From: Cryptomeria japonica
Lineage: Eukaryota; Streptophyta; Pinopsida; Cupressales; Cupressaceae
Assembly (NCBI RefSeq): GCF_030272615.1
Contig: NC_081409.1
Coordinates: 876,439,594 to 876,503,593, forward strand
Reading direction: 5' to 3'
DNA: 64,000 nucleotides
Shown in pieces: positions 44,815 to 55,690 of this stretch. The notes under the pieces are model-generated. The model had not been told where the DNA came from, did not search any database, and saw only the letters and a list, made by a program, of their open reading frames with translations. Position 1 is the stretch's first letter. Each line of letters starts with the position of its first letter. The position numbers and the translations under genes were made by a program.

Positions 44815-44875
44815 GAGCCAAGTCACGAGTCGAGTCGGCCTTGCCGAGTCAGAGCCGAGTCCGAGTCTGGGAACT
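44815..44875 (+). repeat. GCCGAGTC-rich subterminal repeat
   Basis: Seven or so copies of GAGTC/GCCGAGTC occur in 60 bp, matching in inverted form the GACTCGGCG words at 43540-43610. This suggests the two ends of one deleted DNA transposon around the hAT tail at 44240. Confidence 0.45.
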
Positions 44876-46289
44876 TTGATATTTAACTAAAAATTTTGAA
44901 CATTCTAAACATTAAAAAGAAATCTATCAAAATAATTAAATTCAAACATATATTAATAATTGAAAATCCAAATCAGATATTTTAAAATATTAAATTTTAA
45001 AAAATCTAGGCTGAAATTTTTTTCGTGATAATTAAATTAAGTATTAATTGAAGAAGTTTCACATTACCTTCATATGCATATTATGTAATAGGCAACATAA
45101 ATTATCATTGAATTAGGGATACAAAAACATTCAAATTGCAAAAAGTTGACTAAAATCACTTAAATCTACCTCTCATGTAATTAAGTTTTGGGATGAAAGA
45201 AAAACACATACCTTATAAAATCTACCGAGCTAATTTCAATAGTAAATCGATTCTTAAAAATATCTCTGTAATTGGGCTTCAAGGTCATGGACTTGTCCAC
45301 ACATACTCCATTCACAAATGACAAAAGGGGACCTCCCCTAACATTCTATCTCGCAAAACTACATCGATAAGATGAGAAGAAAGTTAATGCAATTAATGGG
45401 CATTTTTGAACCCGAGACAAGTGCAAATTTGATCTTGCATGTTGCCCCATACTCAATGCCATAGATATGCTCAACAGAGAGAACAACATTCTAGTTTGCA
45501 CGCACTTGTAATGCTTCCTTTGAAATCTTAAGTGAGAAATTTGTTTGACTATAAATTGAAGACTTGATGTTCATTGCTCCTTAGTTCAATGTAAGGATTT
45601 GAGTTGGAAAATGAAAAAATGTTGTTTCAAGATATAAGGAGATAACGATGAATTATTTAATTCAGCTAATGAATAATTATGTGGATAATATAATATAATA
45701 TAGAAATAATTGTACTATTTAATTCCCACTATTCCACTTAGATAATATAATATTATAGTTTATAACATTAACATATATCATTTTATAATATTTAATATAA
45801 AATATTATTAATTTAATTTTTTTTAAAGATAGAAATAATTGTTTTTTCATATTTAAAAGATTGTCATAAATGTTTTTTAAATATGAATTAGAAACTTCTA
45901 TTACGTTGATTTTTAGGAAGAGTATCTCCATTGAATGACAATTTATCCATATCATTCTTAGGCTTTTTTCATATAACATAGTATTTTTAATATTGATAAT
46001 CATAAAATATTTACAATTTAAATTAAATATTTCATTTAAAATAAATAGATAACTAAAATTATTTATATATAAAAAGCATACAAGTGTCGATTTAAGTAGC
46101 GTGGAGTTTTTATTGAAAGAGGTTCTTCAATTCACTTTGTGAGTGTAATACACATCTTGGCGTAATTAATAAAAGCAAAAAGAAAATCTTTTTGTCTTAA
46201 TCCTTTGCATTATGTTGCATGCATACTTTGAATTTAAATTTTAGAATTGTAGACTTACAAATTTTATATTGTTAATTTGTTCGTTGTAG
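44876..46289. other. No gene seen; AT-rich
   Basis: No open frame longer than expected for AT-rich sequence, and no repeat ends identified. Confidence 0.4.
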
Positions 46290-48654
46290 TGTCGTAATGA
46301 GTTATGATGGCATGAACGAGGATGAGGTGATGTTCAATGTGACAATGTTGAATCCAATTATGCCACTGAGGTTGAGGTTGAGGCTAAGAGGGGTGATCAT
46401 GATGGTGAAATTGAAACCACCAATTCCATGACAGATGTAACCTACAAGTATGAAATGCCTCTCTACAATACTGGCAAATTTTGCTAAGGATTCCTTTGAT
46501 CCTTGATCTCCTTTAAAACAATTTGACACAAAATACAAAGCAGGCCTAAGGCATCTAGGGGCAAAAGGTTGTGGAAGTGCCACTTTTGTGTCCCTAAATT
46601 TCAAGGCAACGTTACTAGAGTTAATGCCCGTATTTGAGAAAAAGGTGTGGAAATATGTGAGTTGCTGCCTTGTTGGTGACACCAACAAATTTGAAATTCA
46701 AGGTCGAGACATGTGAGCTATGGGTGTCAATGTTGAAAACAATGCAACTATACCTATATCAGCTTCTTTGTTTCATAGGTCAATGGGTCATCAAATCCAA
46801 CAACAAAATTCTACTTCTACTTTGCAGAGGCAAGTTGCACATATGCTAGCTTCTTCTTCTTCAAGAATCCATGCAACAAAGGCCAAGGGGAAACACAAGT
46901 TGACAAGTGATGTTCCTACCCCAATGGCTAAATTATTCAATGTGCAGATGATGCCATTACCAAATTCTCTTTTGCCAATGGCATTTCATGACATGTGGCT
47001 CAATCTCCTTATTGTAAGGAGGTGAAGGTTGATAGTAGCAAGGTCAAGACCATCATATGTGCCACTAGGGGAACAAGATTGAGGAGCCCAATCTTGGCTA
47101 GGAACTATTCCAAATAAAAATGTTGGGCGGCAAGTGGACGCGATATAGTCATGGATGGGTGGATGGACATTAGGCATCATCCATGCATCAATATCATGGT
47201 TACATGTTTAGAGGACTCCTATTTTCTTAAGGCAGCTGATTGTTCAGGGTATCGCAATGATGCTGATTTTCAGTTTCAAACCCTCAAGGATGCTATTGAG
47301 GTTGGACCTCAAAATGTGGTCCAAGTAGCGACAAATGTAACCCATGTGTGCAAAGTTAAAAGGAAATTAATTGAGGCGGCTTATAGACATATTTGGTGGA
47401 CTCCTTATTGAGTGCATACCAAGAATAATGCACTCAAGGACATGGGAAAGATTGACCGGATAAAAGTAGTGGTCAATGATGCTAGAGATGTGTAGATGTT
47501 TATTTTCAACAGCCACACTTCACATGCACTCTTCAAAACATTCTGTAAGAAAAAATTCTTGAAACCTATTAGGACTAGATATCAACTAATGGTTATGATA
47601 GCAAAATGGAATCAGTGGCCTGAGTACAAGACAAAGCAAGGGATTATCGTTTAGGATGTAGTGTAGTATAATGTTTTTTGGGGTGATACAAAATAATTAG
47701 TCTCCATCATTACTCCAATTTTCCACGTCATTAGATATGGGGATGCCAAAGGTGTATGAGTGCATTGATTCTATGCTAGACCAAATGAGGGTTGTCAAGT
47801 GAGAAGAGACCCCATATTAGCATTCTACAATGAGCATATTCAGCCAATCATTCATTGAAGATAGGAAGAGCTCAGCACTCCCTTGCACATGGTTGGCTAT
47901 GCATTGAACTCCAAGTGATACAAGCAAAAGCTTGGTAGGTTAAAAGAATACAAGATACTGAGGTGAAGGCAAGGTTCATAAGGTCCATCCAAAATATGTA
48001 TGATCTTGTAAAGGCCAACACCATTCATACTAAGTGGACAAAATTTGTCACTCTTGAGGTTATTCTGAGGAGGCCAAGATGGATAGGGCAACTATGTCAC
48101 ATGAGGCCTCAATTTTGTGGTGGGACTGCCATGGACTGAATTCTTTGACTACCACTCTAGCCAATTCATTGCTATCTCAAGTTTCTAGTAGAACATGTAT
48201 GATCCTGTAAAGGCCAACACCATTCATACTAAGTGGACAAAATTTGTCACTCTTGAGGTTATTCTGAGGAGGCCAAGATGGATAGGGCAACTATGTCACA
48301 TGAGGCCTCAATTTTGTGGTGGGATTGCCATGGACCGAATTCTTTGACTACCACTCTAGCCAATTCATTGCTATCTCAAGTTTCTAGTTCTTTTGCTACT
48401 GAGAATAACTGATTTGCTTATAGCTTCATCCACTCTTTTAAGAGGAACAAGCTTACCTGTAGAAGAGTAGAGAAGCTTGTGTTTGTACATATTGCATTGT
48501 GTCTCATTGACCGCAAGACACTTTGTACAAAGAGAATCCAACAACACAGTGGGATGTGAAGCTAGAGGAGCCAACACAGATTGACAAGGATGCTACAAAT
48601 ACACAAAGAGGGCTGTTCAGTATTACTTTGGAGGAGCTTGACCATGTGGAGTCG
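46290..48654 (+). pseudogene. hAT transposase pseudogene (BED finger, DUF659, dimerisation domain)
   Basis: The order of domains is complete but broken by many stops and frameshifts. A BED-type zinc finger core is at about 46570-46630 (CHFC...GNVTRVNAR). The CCLVGDTNKFEIQG segment is at about 46660-46700. The DUF659 domain is at about 47175-47640 (INIMVTCLEDSYFLKAADCS, TLKDAIEVGPQNVVQVATNV, HIWWTPY, NNALKDMGKIDRIK). The C-terminal dimerisation region is at about 48400-48520 (ENNRFAYSFIHSFKRNKLT). hAT transposases cut and paste DNA; this copy cannot. Insertion C splits it at 48655, near its C-terminal acidic tail. A 199 bp internal tandem duplication is listed separately. Confidence 0.75.
47998..48388 (+). 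repeat. 199 bp tandem duplication inside the hAT pseudogene
   Basis: TGTATGATCTTGTAAAGGCC (about 47996) recurs as TGTATGATCCTGTAAAGGCC (about 48195), and the following ~185 bp are almost identical, including CTAGCCAATTCATTGCTATC at both ends. It is recent relative to the decay of the host element. Confidence 0.85.
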
Positions 48655-49194
48655 TGTTGTGACGTATTCACACATCGCCCCATTGCAAATGAGGACCCCT
48701 ACTTTTTTTTGCTTTCTAGGGTTTGCTTTCTAGGTGTTTAGGGTTTGTCTGTTAGCCTTTGTATTTTGAGTGTCGCCAAGGGATCAATAGGATGGTAGGT
48801 TTTGCTTGAGCCAGGGGAGTCAGCAGGTGCTCCAGGTTAGGGTTTCTTTGAGAGTCTTCCTTAGGGCCTGGTTTTGCTCTTGTTGCTAATTGTGTCTTGC
48901 TTTGTGAGTGGGTATCATTCTTGAAGGTCCGAGCTAGGTCAAGTTGGTGAGTGATGAAGTCTGGAATGTCATCCTGATCTTCAAATGCCCTGAAATTTGG
49001 CTGTCTGGAATGCCTTGATCCTGAAATTTGGCTAAGTCTGGAATGTCCTGATCCTAAAATTTGACTAAGTCTGGAAAACTAAAGAATCCTCCAAAAACTA
49101 GATTTTGCAATATAACTCTTGGAGGTCTGAAACCACTCTCAAACATCCTGGAAGTATATATGGAATATAACTTAAAGTATAAGAAAGAAGAGAA

Positions 49195-49700
49195 TTTCGC
49201 TCCTGACCCTTCCAAAGGGTCCAGAGCGAAATTCTAAAATCCATCTATTCCTCTCATATTTATGCCAAGCCAACCCTAGACAAAGATGGTAGAGGTCCTT
49301 GAGATTGCCCTTGAGTTGATTGTTGTCTCCAAAAATGATGATTTTGGGCTAAAGGAAGAAATTCGCTCCTGACCCTTCCAAAGGGTCCAAGGCGAAAATT
49401 CTTCAATCACCTTTTTCTCCTTGCAAAATTAAGTCAAACTAGAGTTGGATGAGAGAAGAGAAGTGTTTCCTTGCCTTGTGAAGTGATTTGAAGTCAAAAA
49501 ATGGAGTAATTGAGGCCTAACCAAGAAAATTCGCTCCTGACCCTTCCAGAGGGTCCAGGGCGAAATCTTTTGAAACTCCTATTTTTCACCTTGTTTGGGC
49601 CAGGCGAGGAGCTAATTGTGAAATAATGTTGAAGAGAGGTCTAAATTGGGCAAAATAGCAAATTTCGCTCCTGACCCTTCTAAAGGGTCTAGGGCGAAAT
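49195..49700 (+). repeat. Hairpin array of insertion C: four copies
   Basis: Copies lie at about 49195, 49360, 49528 and 49664, of the B type (inner stem GACCCTT/AAGGGTC). Right arms read GAGCGAA, AGGCGAA, GGGCGAA and GGGCGAA, so A-to-G changes opposite a conserved T keep G.U pairing in the sense RNA. Confidence 0.85.
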
Positions 49701-50125
49701 TCTTATAGGGTTTGTTCCTGGAGAAAATCTTGGGCAAGTTTCATGTTAATATCTTTTTGTTGATGATTTAAGTTGAAAATGCTATGTTGAAATGAATTTA
49801 TCATGTGTCCTTAATCATCTTTTGGTTTGTTTTGGCAGATGAAAGAAGACCAGGCCAGGACAAGGACGACCTTCTCCAGCCCAGCATCAACAAGGACGAC
49901 CTTCTCCAGCCCAACATTTGAAGGAAAGACAAGGTGGCATCCCAGTCATCACTCCTCTAGTCGGGTTGGTCCACCTTAGCGTGTCCAGATTCAATGTACC
50001 TGACTCATGGGAGATGGCACAAACTTCGATGTACCTACCCCAGTTCTCCATTGGTCGAATATTCCAGAAAAGACATGTCCAAATAATGCAATTATTTCAT
50101 TGGCCAGAATTAAGTTTGTTGTAAC

Positions 50126-50190
50126 AAACCCTAATTGGGGTTTTCATTGTAAAATCCAAGCCATTGAATTGTATTGTGGGCACTATATAA
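50126..50190 (+). promoter_or_regulatory. Promoter-like block of insertion C
   Basis: AAACCCTAATTGGGGTTT (50126-50143) is the telo-box palindrome with one A-to-G change. TATATAA (50184-50190) follows, about 880 bp before the element's end, the same geometry as in A and B. Confidence 0.55.
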
Positions 50191-51066
50191 GCCCTGGCTC
50201 TTCATTTGTAAAAGCGAATAGTTAGTCAATAGTTGATAGTAGGTGAATAGTTAGCTAATAGTGAATAGTCAGTTAATAGAATAGCAGTTAGAGTAGAATA
50301 GAAAGAGAAGGCAAAGATTGTTGCCAAGATGTTGTTGTACAAGACTTGTAAACTTTATTGAAGAAATGGTGAAATCTATGGGTCGATTCAACAATTTGCA
50401 TGGTCTCTATACTTCTCAGATTTGATTTCATGTTATTAGATGAGTGGAAGAAATGTGTTTGATTGATGGTGAAATTTGTATATCCATACTACTAGCAGTT
50501 TGTTGATTGCAGACTTGCCTTGTGTAGTCAACTGGAATCATTCAGCTTGAGCTTAACTTCAATTGTCGCTTCTTCATTGACATGCATAAGCCTGATGGTG
50601 TCTATGCCTATAGTGATGATCTGAACATCATAAAGCTTTCCTCCGAAGATCGCACTAACCTTGTAGAGATGGTCCTGGGATGTCAAAACAAGACTTAGTT
50701 AGAATTTCATCAAAGGTCATTCATTGCTCTTACATTCTTAGTGTCAGAATTAGATCCTTTCCTCGCCCTCATCATTTTTTCTTTTTTTTCAAAATCTAGG
50801 CTAGTGAAATCCTGTGTTCCAGTAATATTAAAAGCGAATCAGACGTTCAGTCATCAAGTGTAAGTCCCCTTGTGATTCCAGCAAAATCACATCATACCAC
50901 AGAGAGCTTATCCACGAGTAGAGAACCTACATACAAGAACCTTGGAGTTGCCTCGACTAATCCTTCGGCGAGATCTTCAACAGTCGGGAAACTTTGCTCA
51001 AGAGAGGATAAGGTACCTTTAGGTATTTTATTCCGTGTTCGCATGTGCATAAAAAACACATCAACA

Positions 51067-51788
51067 AGTCAACACTTTGAATTTTCAATGTTCAATGATA
51101 ATTTTTTTAAGTTCACTTCAAAGCTTAGTAGTATTTATGTTAATCAATGTTATTATGTTTCACTAATTTGCTTAAGGTTCATTTGTAATTGCCATACATC
51201 ATTTTATAACTATTTTTTCAAGAAACTCCTTGGAAGAATGTTTTATATTTATTATATAGAGATATGCCATCCCAAAACATTGGATTCTTTTCCCACACTG
51301 GAAACTCATCTCCATGTCCTCTATTTTCCTTTATAAGGAACTCCATGGAACAACAAAAAATAATAATATATGACCATTGGAATTAATACCTCCTCCAATA
51401 CTAATGCACAAATAGATAGTCCTTTCTCATGTCCTTGCGATACAAAGTAGAGCAACCTACCTCAAAATGAAGAATGCAAATGCTCAATTGCTCTACTTAT
51501 AATGATTATACAACCCAAATACAAGATAAAACCGTTTGCATATTGTAGCAACACTTATAACATCAAAGATTAATAATTAAAGCTTTGAGACGTAAAGATT
51601 GCACCACAAAAATAAAAACTCGCATACTAATCTAATATCCCTCTATACATTTTGTACTTTTTTGAAATTGTTGAAATTAGCTGTTAACTAATCTAGTTAT
51701 TAAAAAACTTAAAAGAAAACATAAATAACAAAAGGTAAGACTGAGATTCTAACCCAAAACTTAAAACATGAAGAAAAATACAAAATAC
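51067..51788. other. No gene seen
   Basis: The start should be the remaining end of the hAT copy interrupted by insertion C, but no motif is left. AT-rich sequence follows. Confidence 0.35.
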
Positions 51789-52802
51789 CTCGTAAATGTT
51801 TTGCTATTGACTAGATTTTCAATTTCAGTGAGTTTTGATTCATTTTTGTCTTTGGCTACTAAAGTAATCTCTCTGCCTTGTGAATCTGATTGTACTACAT
51901 CATCCTGCAATAAATAAATAACATAAATCTTCCCTGGAACTGAGCACAATAATCCATAAATCATACCAAGCAAATTTAATTATACTTGAGTGTTACATTG
52001 TTTTCTTTCGAAACAAACATTTTAAAATTAACCTGGCTATTCATCATGGAAATTTTTGAAGATAAATTTCTTATAGATATGTATTCTTACCTTAAGTACT
52101 ATAGCTCCTAGAATATTTTCTTCCTGTTCCTGCTCCTCTGTACAATTGTCAATCAGTACACACATTATAAATAAAAATTTAAATACTGATTCCAATTTAC
52201 AGATTGTGAACACACAATGCAGCCAAACAATCAACCACAAAGTTTTAAAGAACAAGAAGTAAAAAAATTCAGTTCCACTTCAATAGATAGAATTGAAGTC
52301 ACAGTGTCATGTTCAACTCTTTTGGACCACTAGCGATGAAATTTTGAGCTGTTTGATTTGGTCTTTCAGCCAATTTTAACCAAATGTTCTTTACTTCCAT
52401 CTTTCAAACAAAACAGCATGCTAATCACTACCTCCAAGGTGTGCAGGGTGTGCATAGAAATAGTGAAGAATCGACAAAAAATCAGCATGAATGCTTGGGC
52501 TAAATACAAAAGTCAAATCCCTCATCACCATATGTAGAGCTTAGCCTACATAATATATTTTACACAATTGCCTTAATATTTTGATGACGATATGAAAAGC
52601 CCACCAGCATTTGTTACAACTAATGGGATGTTGCCCAATACAGAACTTAAATTTTCACAAATTACAATGTATTTGACAAAGTTACCTTAGTAACTTGAAG
52701 TGCCAATATTGCAGACGTCCCTATTAACAACATCAAGCTTCCAAGATTTGTGTAGGCTCTCAAACATATATCTCCACAAATCTCATAAAACAGACTCCAA
52801 AC
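51789..52802 (-). CDS. Three exons of an unrecognised membrane protein gene
   Basis: Exons in transcript order are 52686-52802 (39 codons), 52091-52135 (15 codons) and 51789-51904 (38 codons plus 2 nt). All have AG acceptors and GT donors (AAG|GTAACT, AAG|GTAAGA, CGAG|GTAT), and all junctions are phase 0, so they join without choice. The first exon reads VWSLFYEICGDICLRAY then a hydrophobic span LGSLMLLIGTSAILALQV, a likely transmembrane helix. The next two are acidic and soluble (EQEQEENILGAIVLK, then QGREITLVAKDKNESKLTEI). Neighbouring exons were not found, and the last exon ends in phase 2, so the gene continues. I do not recognise the family; no transposon motif is present. Confidence 0.6.
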
Positions 52803-52904
52803 CTAAGGGCCAGGGAGTGTCAACAAAGGGTACTGGGTTAGATTTATAATCAGATTATGCAATGAATGGGCTATAATGTATGGGGAAGATCAATCCCTTC
52901 TCTT

Positions 52905-53170
52905 GGCTCTGCTAGGCCTAAGGTTAAACACAGTATATTTAAAGAGAACTTACTCAAATTAATAATCTTACCAAACAAACTCTTCCCTATTGCAATGAGA
53001 GACTCCTAGGTATATCACTAAATCTTCATGCAAATGCCAGGCCAAAGTGGGTATTCCCTAAGGTTAAACATGGAATAATTAAAGAGAAATAACTCAAATA
53101 ACTAATCATACCAAACAAACCCTGCCCTAGACACCTAGGGATATCAATAAGTCTTCATGCAAGTTTCTAC
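52905..53170. repeat. Diverged direct repeat of ~125-150 bp
   Basis: CTAAGGTTAAACACAG ... ACCAAACAAACTCTTCCCTA ... ATATCACTAAATCTTCATGCAA recurs as CTAAGGTTAAACATGG ... ACCAAACAAACCCTGCCCTA ... ATATCAATAAGTCTTCATGCAA. Confidence 0.6.
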
Positions 53171-54699
53171 CATAACCTCCTTCAAGCAAAAGAAAAAACA
53201 GAATGTTCATGCAACTCAAGATATGCAAATCACTTCTCTTAAGATGTATACTAATGAGAGCCTACTTCATGCACACGTGCAAAAGGAAGAACAATGCAAA
53301 GCCATGAAATGATTGGTTAAGCTTTGACTCTATTACGATGTATTCTTGAAATACTAAAGGCACTTGCTGAGTTGGTAGAATAATGATTCTAAAACTGATG
53401 TAAAGATGTTCTTGTTGCATTTGAAATATGGTGTTTTGGAGAAGCTGAAAACAAAACTTGTGCCTTAATCTGTATTGGCCTTTGGGTGAAACAGTTGAAT
53501 TTCAAAATTCAAATCGAGCAACAAATGTGTATCAAAACCAGAGAGCCTACAACTCAAGGGAGATGAGGACAGAAAGGACTAAAGCTTGCATTCACACACA
53601 CATGAACTATGCCCTATATAAGCCAAATGCACAAACTCAGAGATATAATAGCATCCATAGTTGATGAATCCATCAACAAACAAATATTCTTTCTATATAA
53701 TGCTGAAATAATCCTTGAGAAAGGTTTCATAAGGTTTTCACAATCTCTAAGATGATCAACTAATCTAGGACAACACTCAAACTAGCAAATGTAGCAGGAA
53801 TCACATATATTCCCAAAAACATACCAGGCATTCATGAAGATATCGACATCAATGATAGCATTACAGTTATGAACATTCCTTTATGATTAAAAAACATACA
53901 TGCTCTTGAAACATAGAAATTCAAAGTGATATCATCTGACACCCTCGAGTACTTGCAGAAACAGGAGACAGTTAAAAATTATCCTTAGCAATCTCTTCCA
54001 GCCAGTCAACCAATGACAACCATTTTATGAAATTTCAGCATATATAGCCTAAAAGTTCGACCATCCCAGCAAATATGCTGTACACGTCTCAGCAAGTCAT
54101 ATCAACATAGTCACCTATTCAATCCACACAGTACTGCAGGCTGATGAGAATTTCATGAAGATCAACAAACTGTACCAGATGATATGAGAAACATCAGCAA
54201 TTAAGCTTCCAACAACTTTAAGTCCATAGGGTGTGACTGTACGCAATCAAGTTTAACATCTGGCTGAGATCTCTGTCATGTTAATGCTGATGAGAAACAA
54301 AAATGGACCAAAAGTTTGAATGTCCCAACATGGGCAGGAGAAGCACTTTTTAAATAACCTGGGAGGTTCAAGCCAATGACAGCAAGAAAAGAAGCCCTAC
54401 CACAAATATGAAATAAAATTGCATGATGAAGACCTTTGTTAGCACCAAGGTATGTTCACAACATACCTAGCCAAAACAGACCTAAAGGACTTGAAAGGAA
54501 CAAACCTTGATCATTGGGCATATGTAAATAGGCATACCCTAGACTGCAATAAAATCCTAACATCAAAGCAAACACAAAGATATGATCACAAAAAAATACT
54601 ACACAAGGCAACACAAGCCACCAATGGCAAAACTCACATCAAATTAGCAATACATAAAAACCAACAAGTTGTTCATCCAAAGAAGATGCACTATCATCC
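53171..54699. other. No gene or element recognised
   Basis: Only short open frames (53458-53664, 54452-54733) without recognisable motifs, and no terminal repeats. Confidence 0.35.
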
Positions 54700-55690
54700 C
54701 ATCTCCCACTTTTGTTTATTCATCAGTCTATGAATGGAAGGAAATAAGCTTCATCCAATATTGTGTCCACTGACCAAAGTGCTTTCCAAAAATGGTTCAA
54801 CAATTTGGTGTGTCAATCAAACATTATAGTGGATGGTATTCCTAAGGGAACCCATACATCTGAAAGTATAATTGAGTAATTTCCAAAGTAGACACAAACT
54901 TATTGGCAAGCATAAAAAATTGCCAGCTCAAAGAATCTATCACTAAGTAGACAGCCATTACCCCTTCTGGTGGTGGGATAGATAGACAGAAAGCCCCTAG
55001 ATAAAGATTCCCGAGGCTCTGGTGGACCCAAGAAAAGTGTGTGCATACATTGTCTTTTGTAACTAGTTTGGTTATGGCATAAGTAGTGTACGATTGGACA
55101 TACTTGGCAACATTTGATCAGAGGTGTGACCAGAAAATACATTTGTAGTACTTGAGAGTCTCTTCAACTCCAAAGTGTCCAACAAGTGCTCAAGGTGATA
55201 TAGAAGTCCATTAGAATTGGCTTAATGCTCTACAATATCTAAATGATCTTTTGGAAAGTCTATATCAGATGCAAATCCACATGCATTAAGCACAGTGAGG
55301 AGATCTTTAACGTAAGTGAACTAAAACAATCTACTACTAAATTGGAACTTCCTTATGTTTGATAATGAAGTGGGACTAATAGAGATGCAGACCAAATTTG
55401 ATGGCATTGTGTTGTAACATGATTTATCTCTATAAAAACTGAAGTGACTTGTGGCCCATAGGGATAAATATTTATTTTCCCAATATGTCGTGTTTCCAGT
55501 ACTTGCGAGCCTAGCAATGGCATAAAGCTCCTTGTCATATGTTGGATATTGCTAAATTGTGGATAAATATTTATTTTCCCAATATGCAGTGTTTGAGTTT
55601 CCATCACTTGCAAGCCTGACAATGGCATAAAGCTCCTTGTCATATGTTGGATATTGCTAAATTGTGTTGGTATTTTAATTTGTCATTTAC
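54700..55690 (-). pseudogene. Ty3/gypsy RNase H and integrase remnant
   Basis: Minus-strand reading gives RNase H (PTYDKELYAI, near 55640 and again near 55530), then integrase zinc-binding and core pieces (GHFGVEETLKYYKCIFW near 55150-55200, LLPSMSNRTL-type region, PPPEGVMAVYLVIDSL near 54950). Stops and frameshifts occur throughout. The RNase H start is duplicated in tandem (AACATATGACAAGGAGCTT on the minus strand, about 116 bp apart). No LTR was found, so it is an internal fragment. Confidence 0.6.

Larger units (their letters stand above)
48655..51066 (+). mobile_element. Insertion C: giant solo-LTR-like element, 2.4 kb
   Basis: It starts TGTTGTGACG at 48655 and ends ATCAACA at 51066. The flanks are AGTCG (48650-48654) and AGTCA (51067-51071), a 5 bp duplication with one mismatch. 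It is the shortest of the three related insertions because its hairpin array has only four copies. The 3' ~1.2 kb aligns with A and B, including the GGACGACCTTCTCCAGC repeats, the CAGTCGGGTTGGTCCACC segment and the telo-box/TATA block. It is non-coding and sits in the C-terminal part of the hAT pseudogene. Confidence 0.82.

Noticed and set aside
46302-46688. 128-codon minus-strand open frame
   Set aside because: Antisense of the hAT BED-finger region; the plus strand carries the recognisable motifs.
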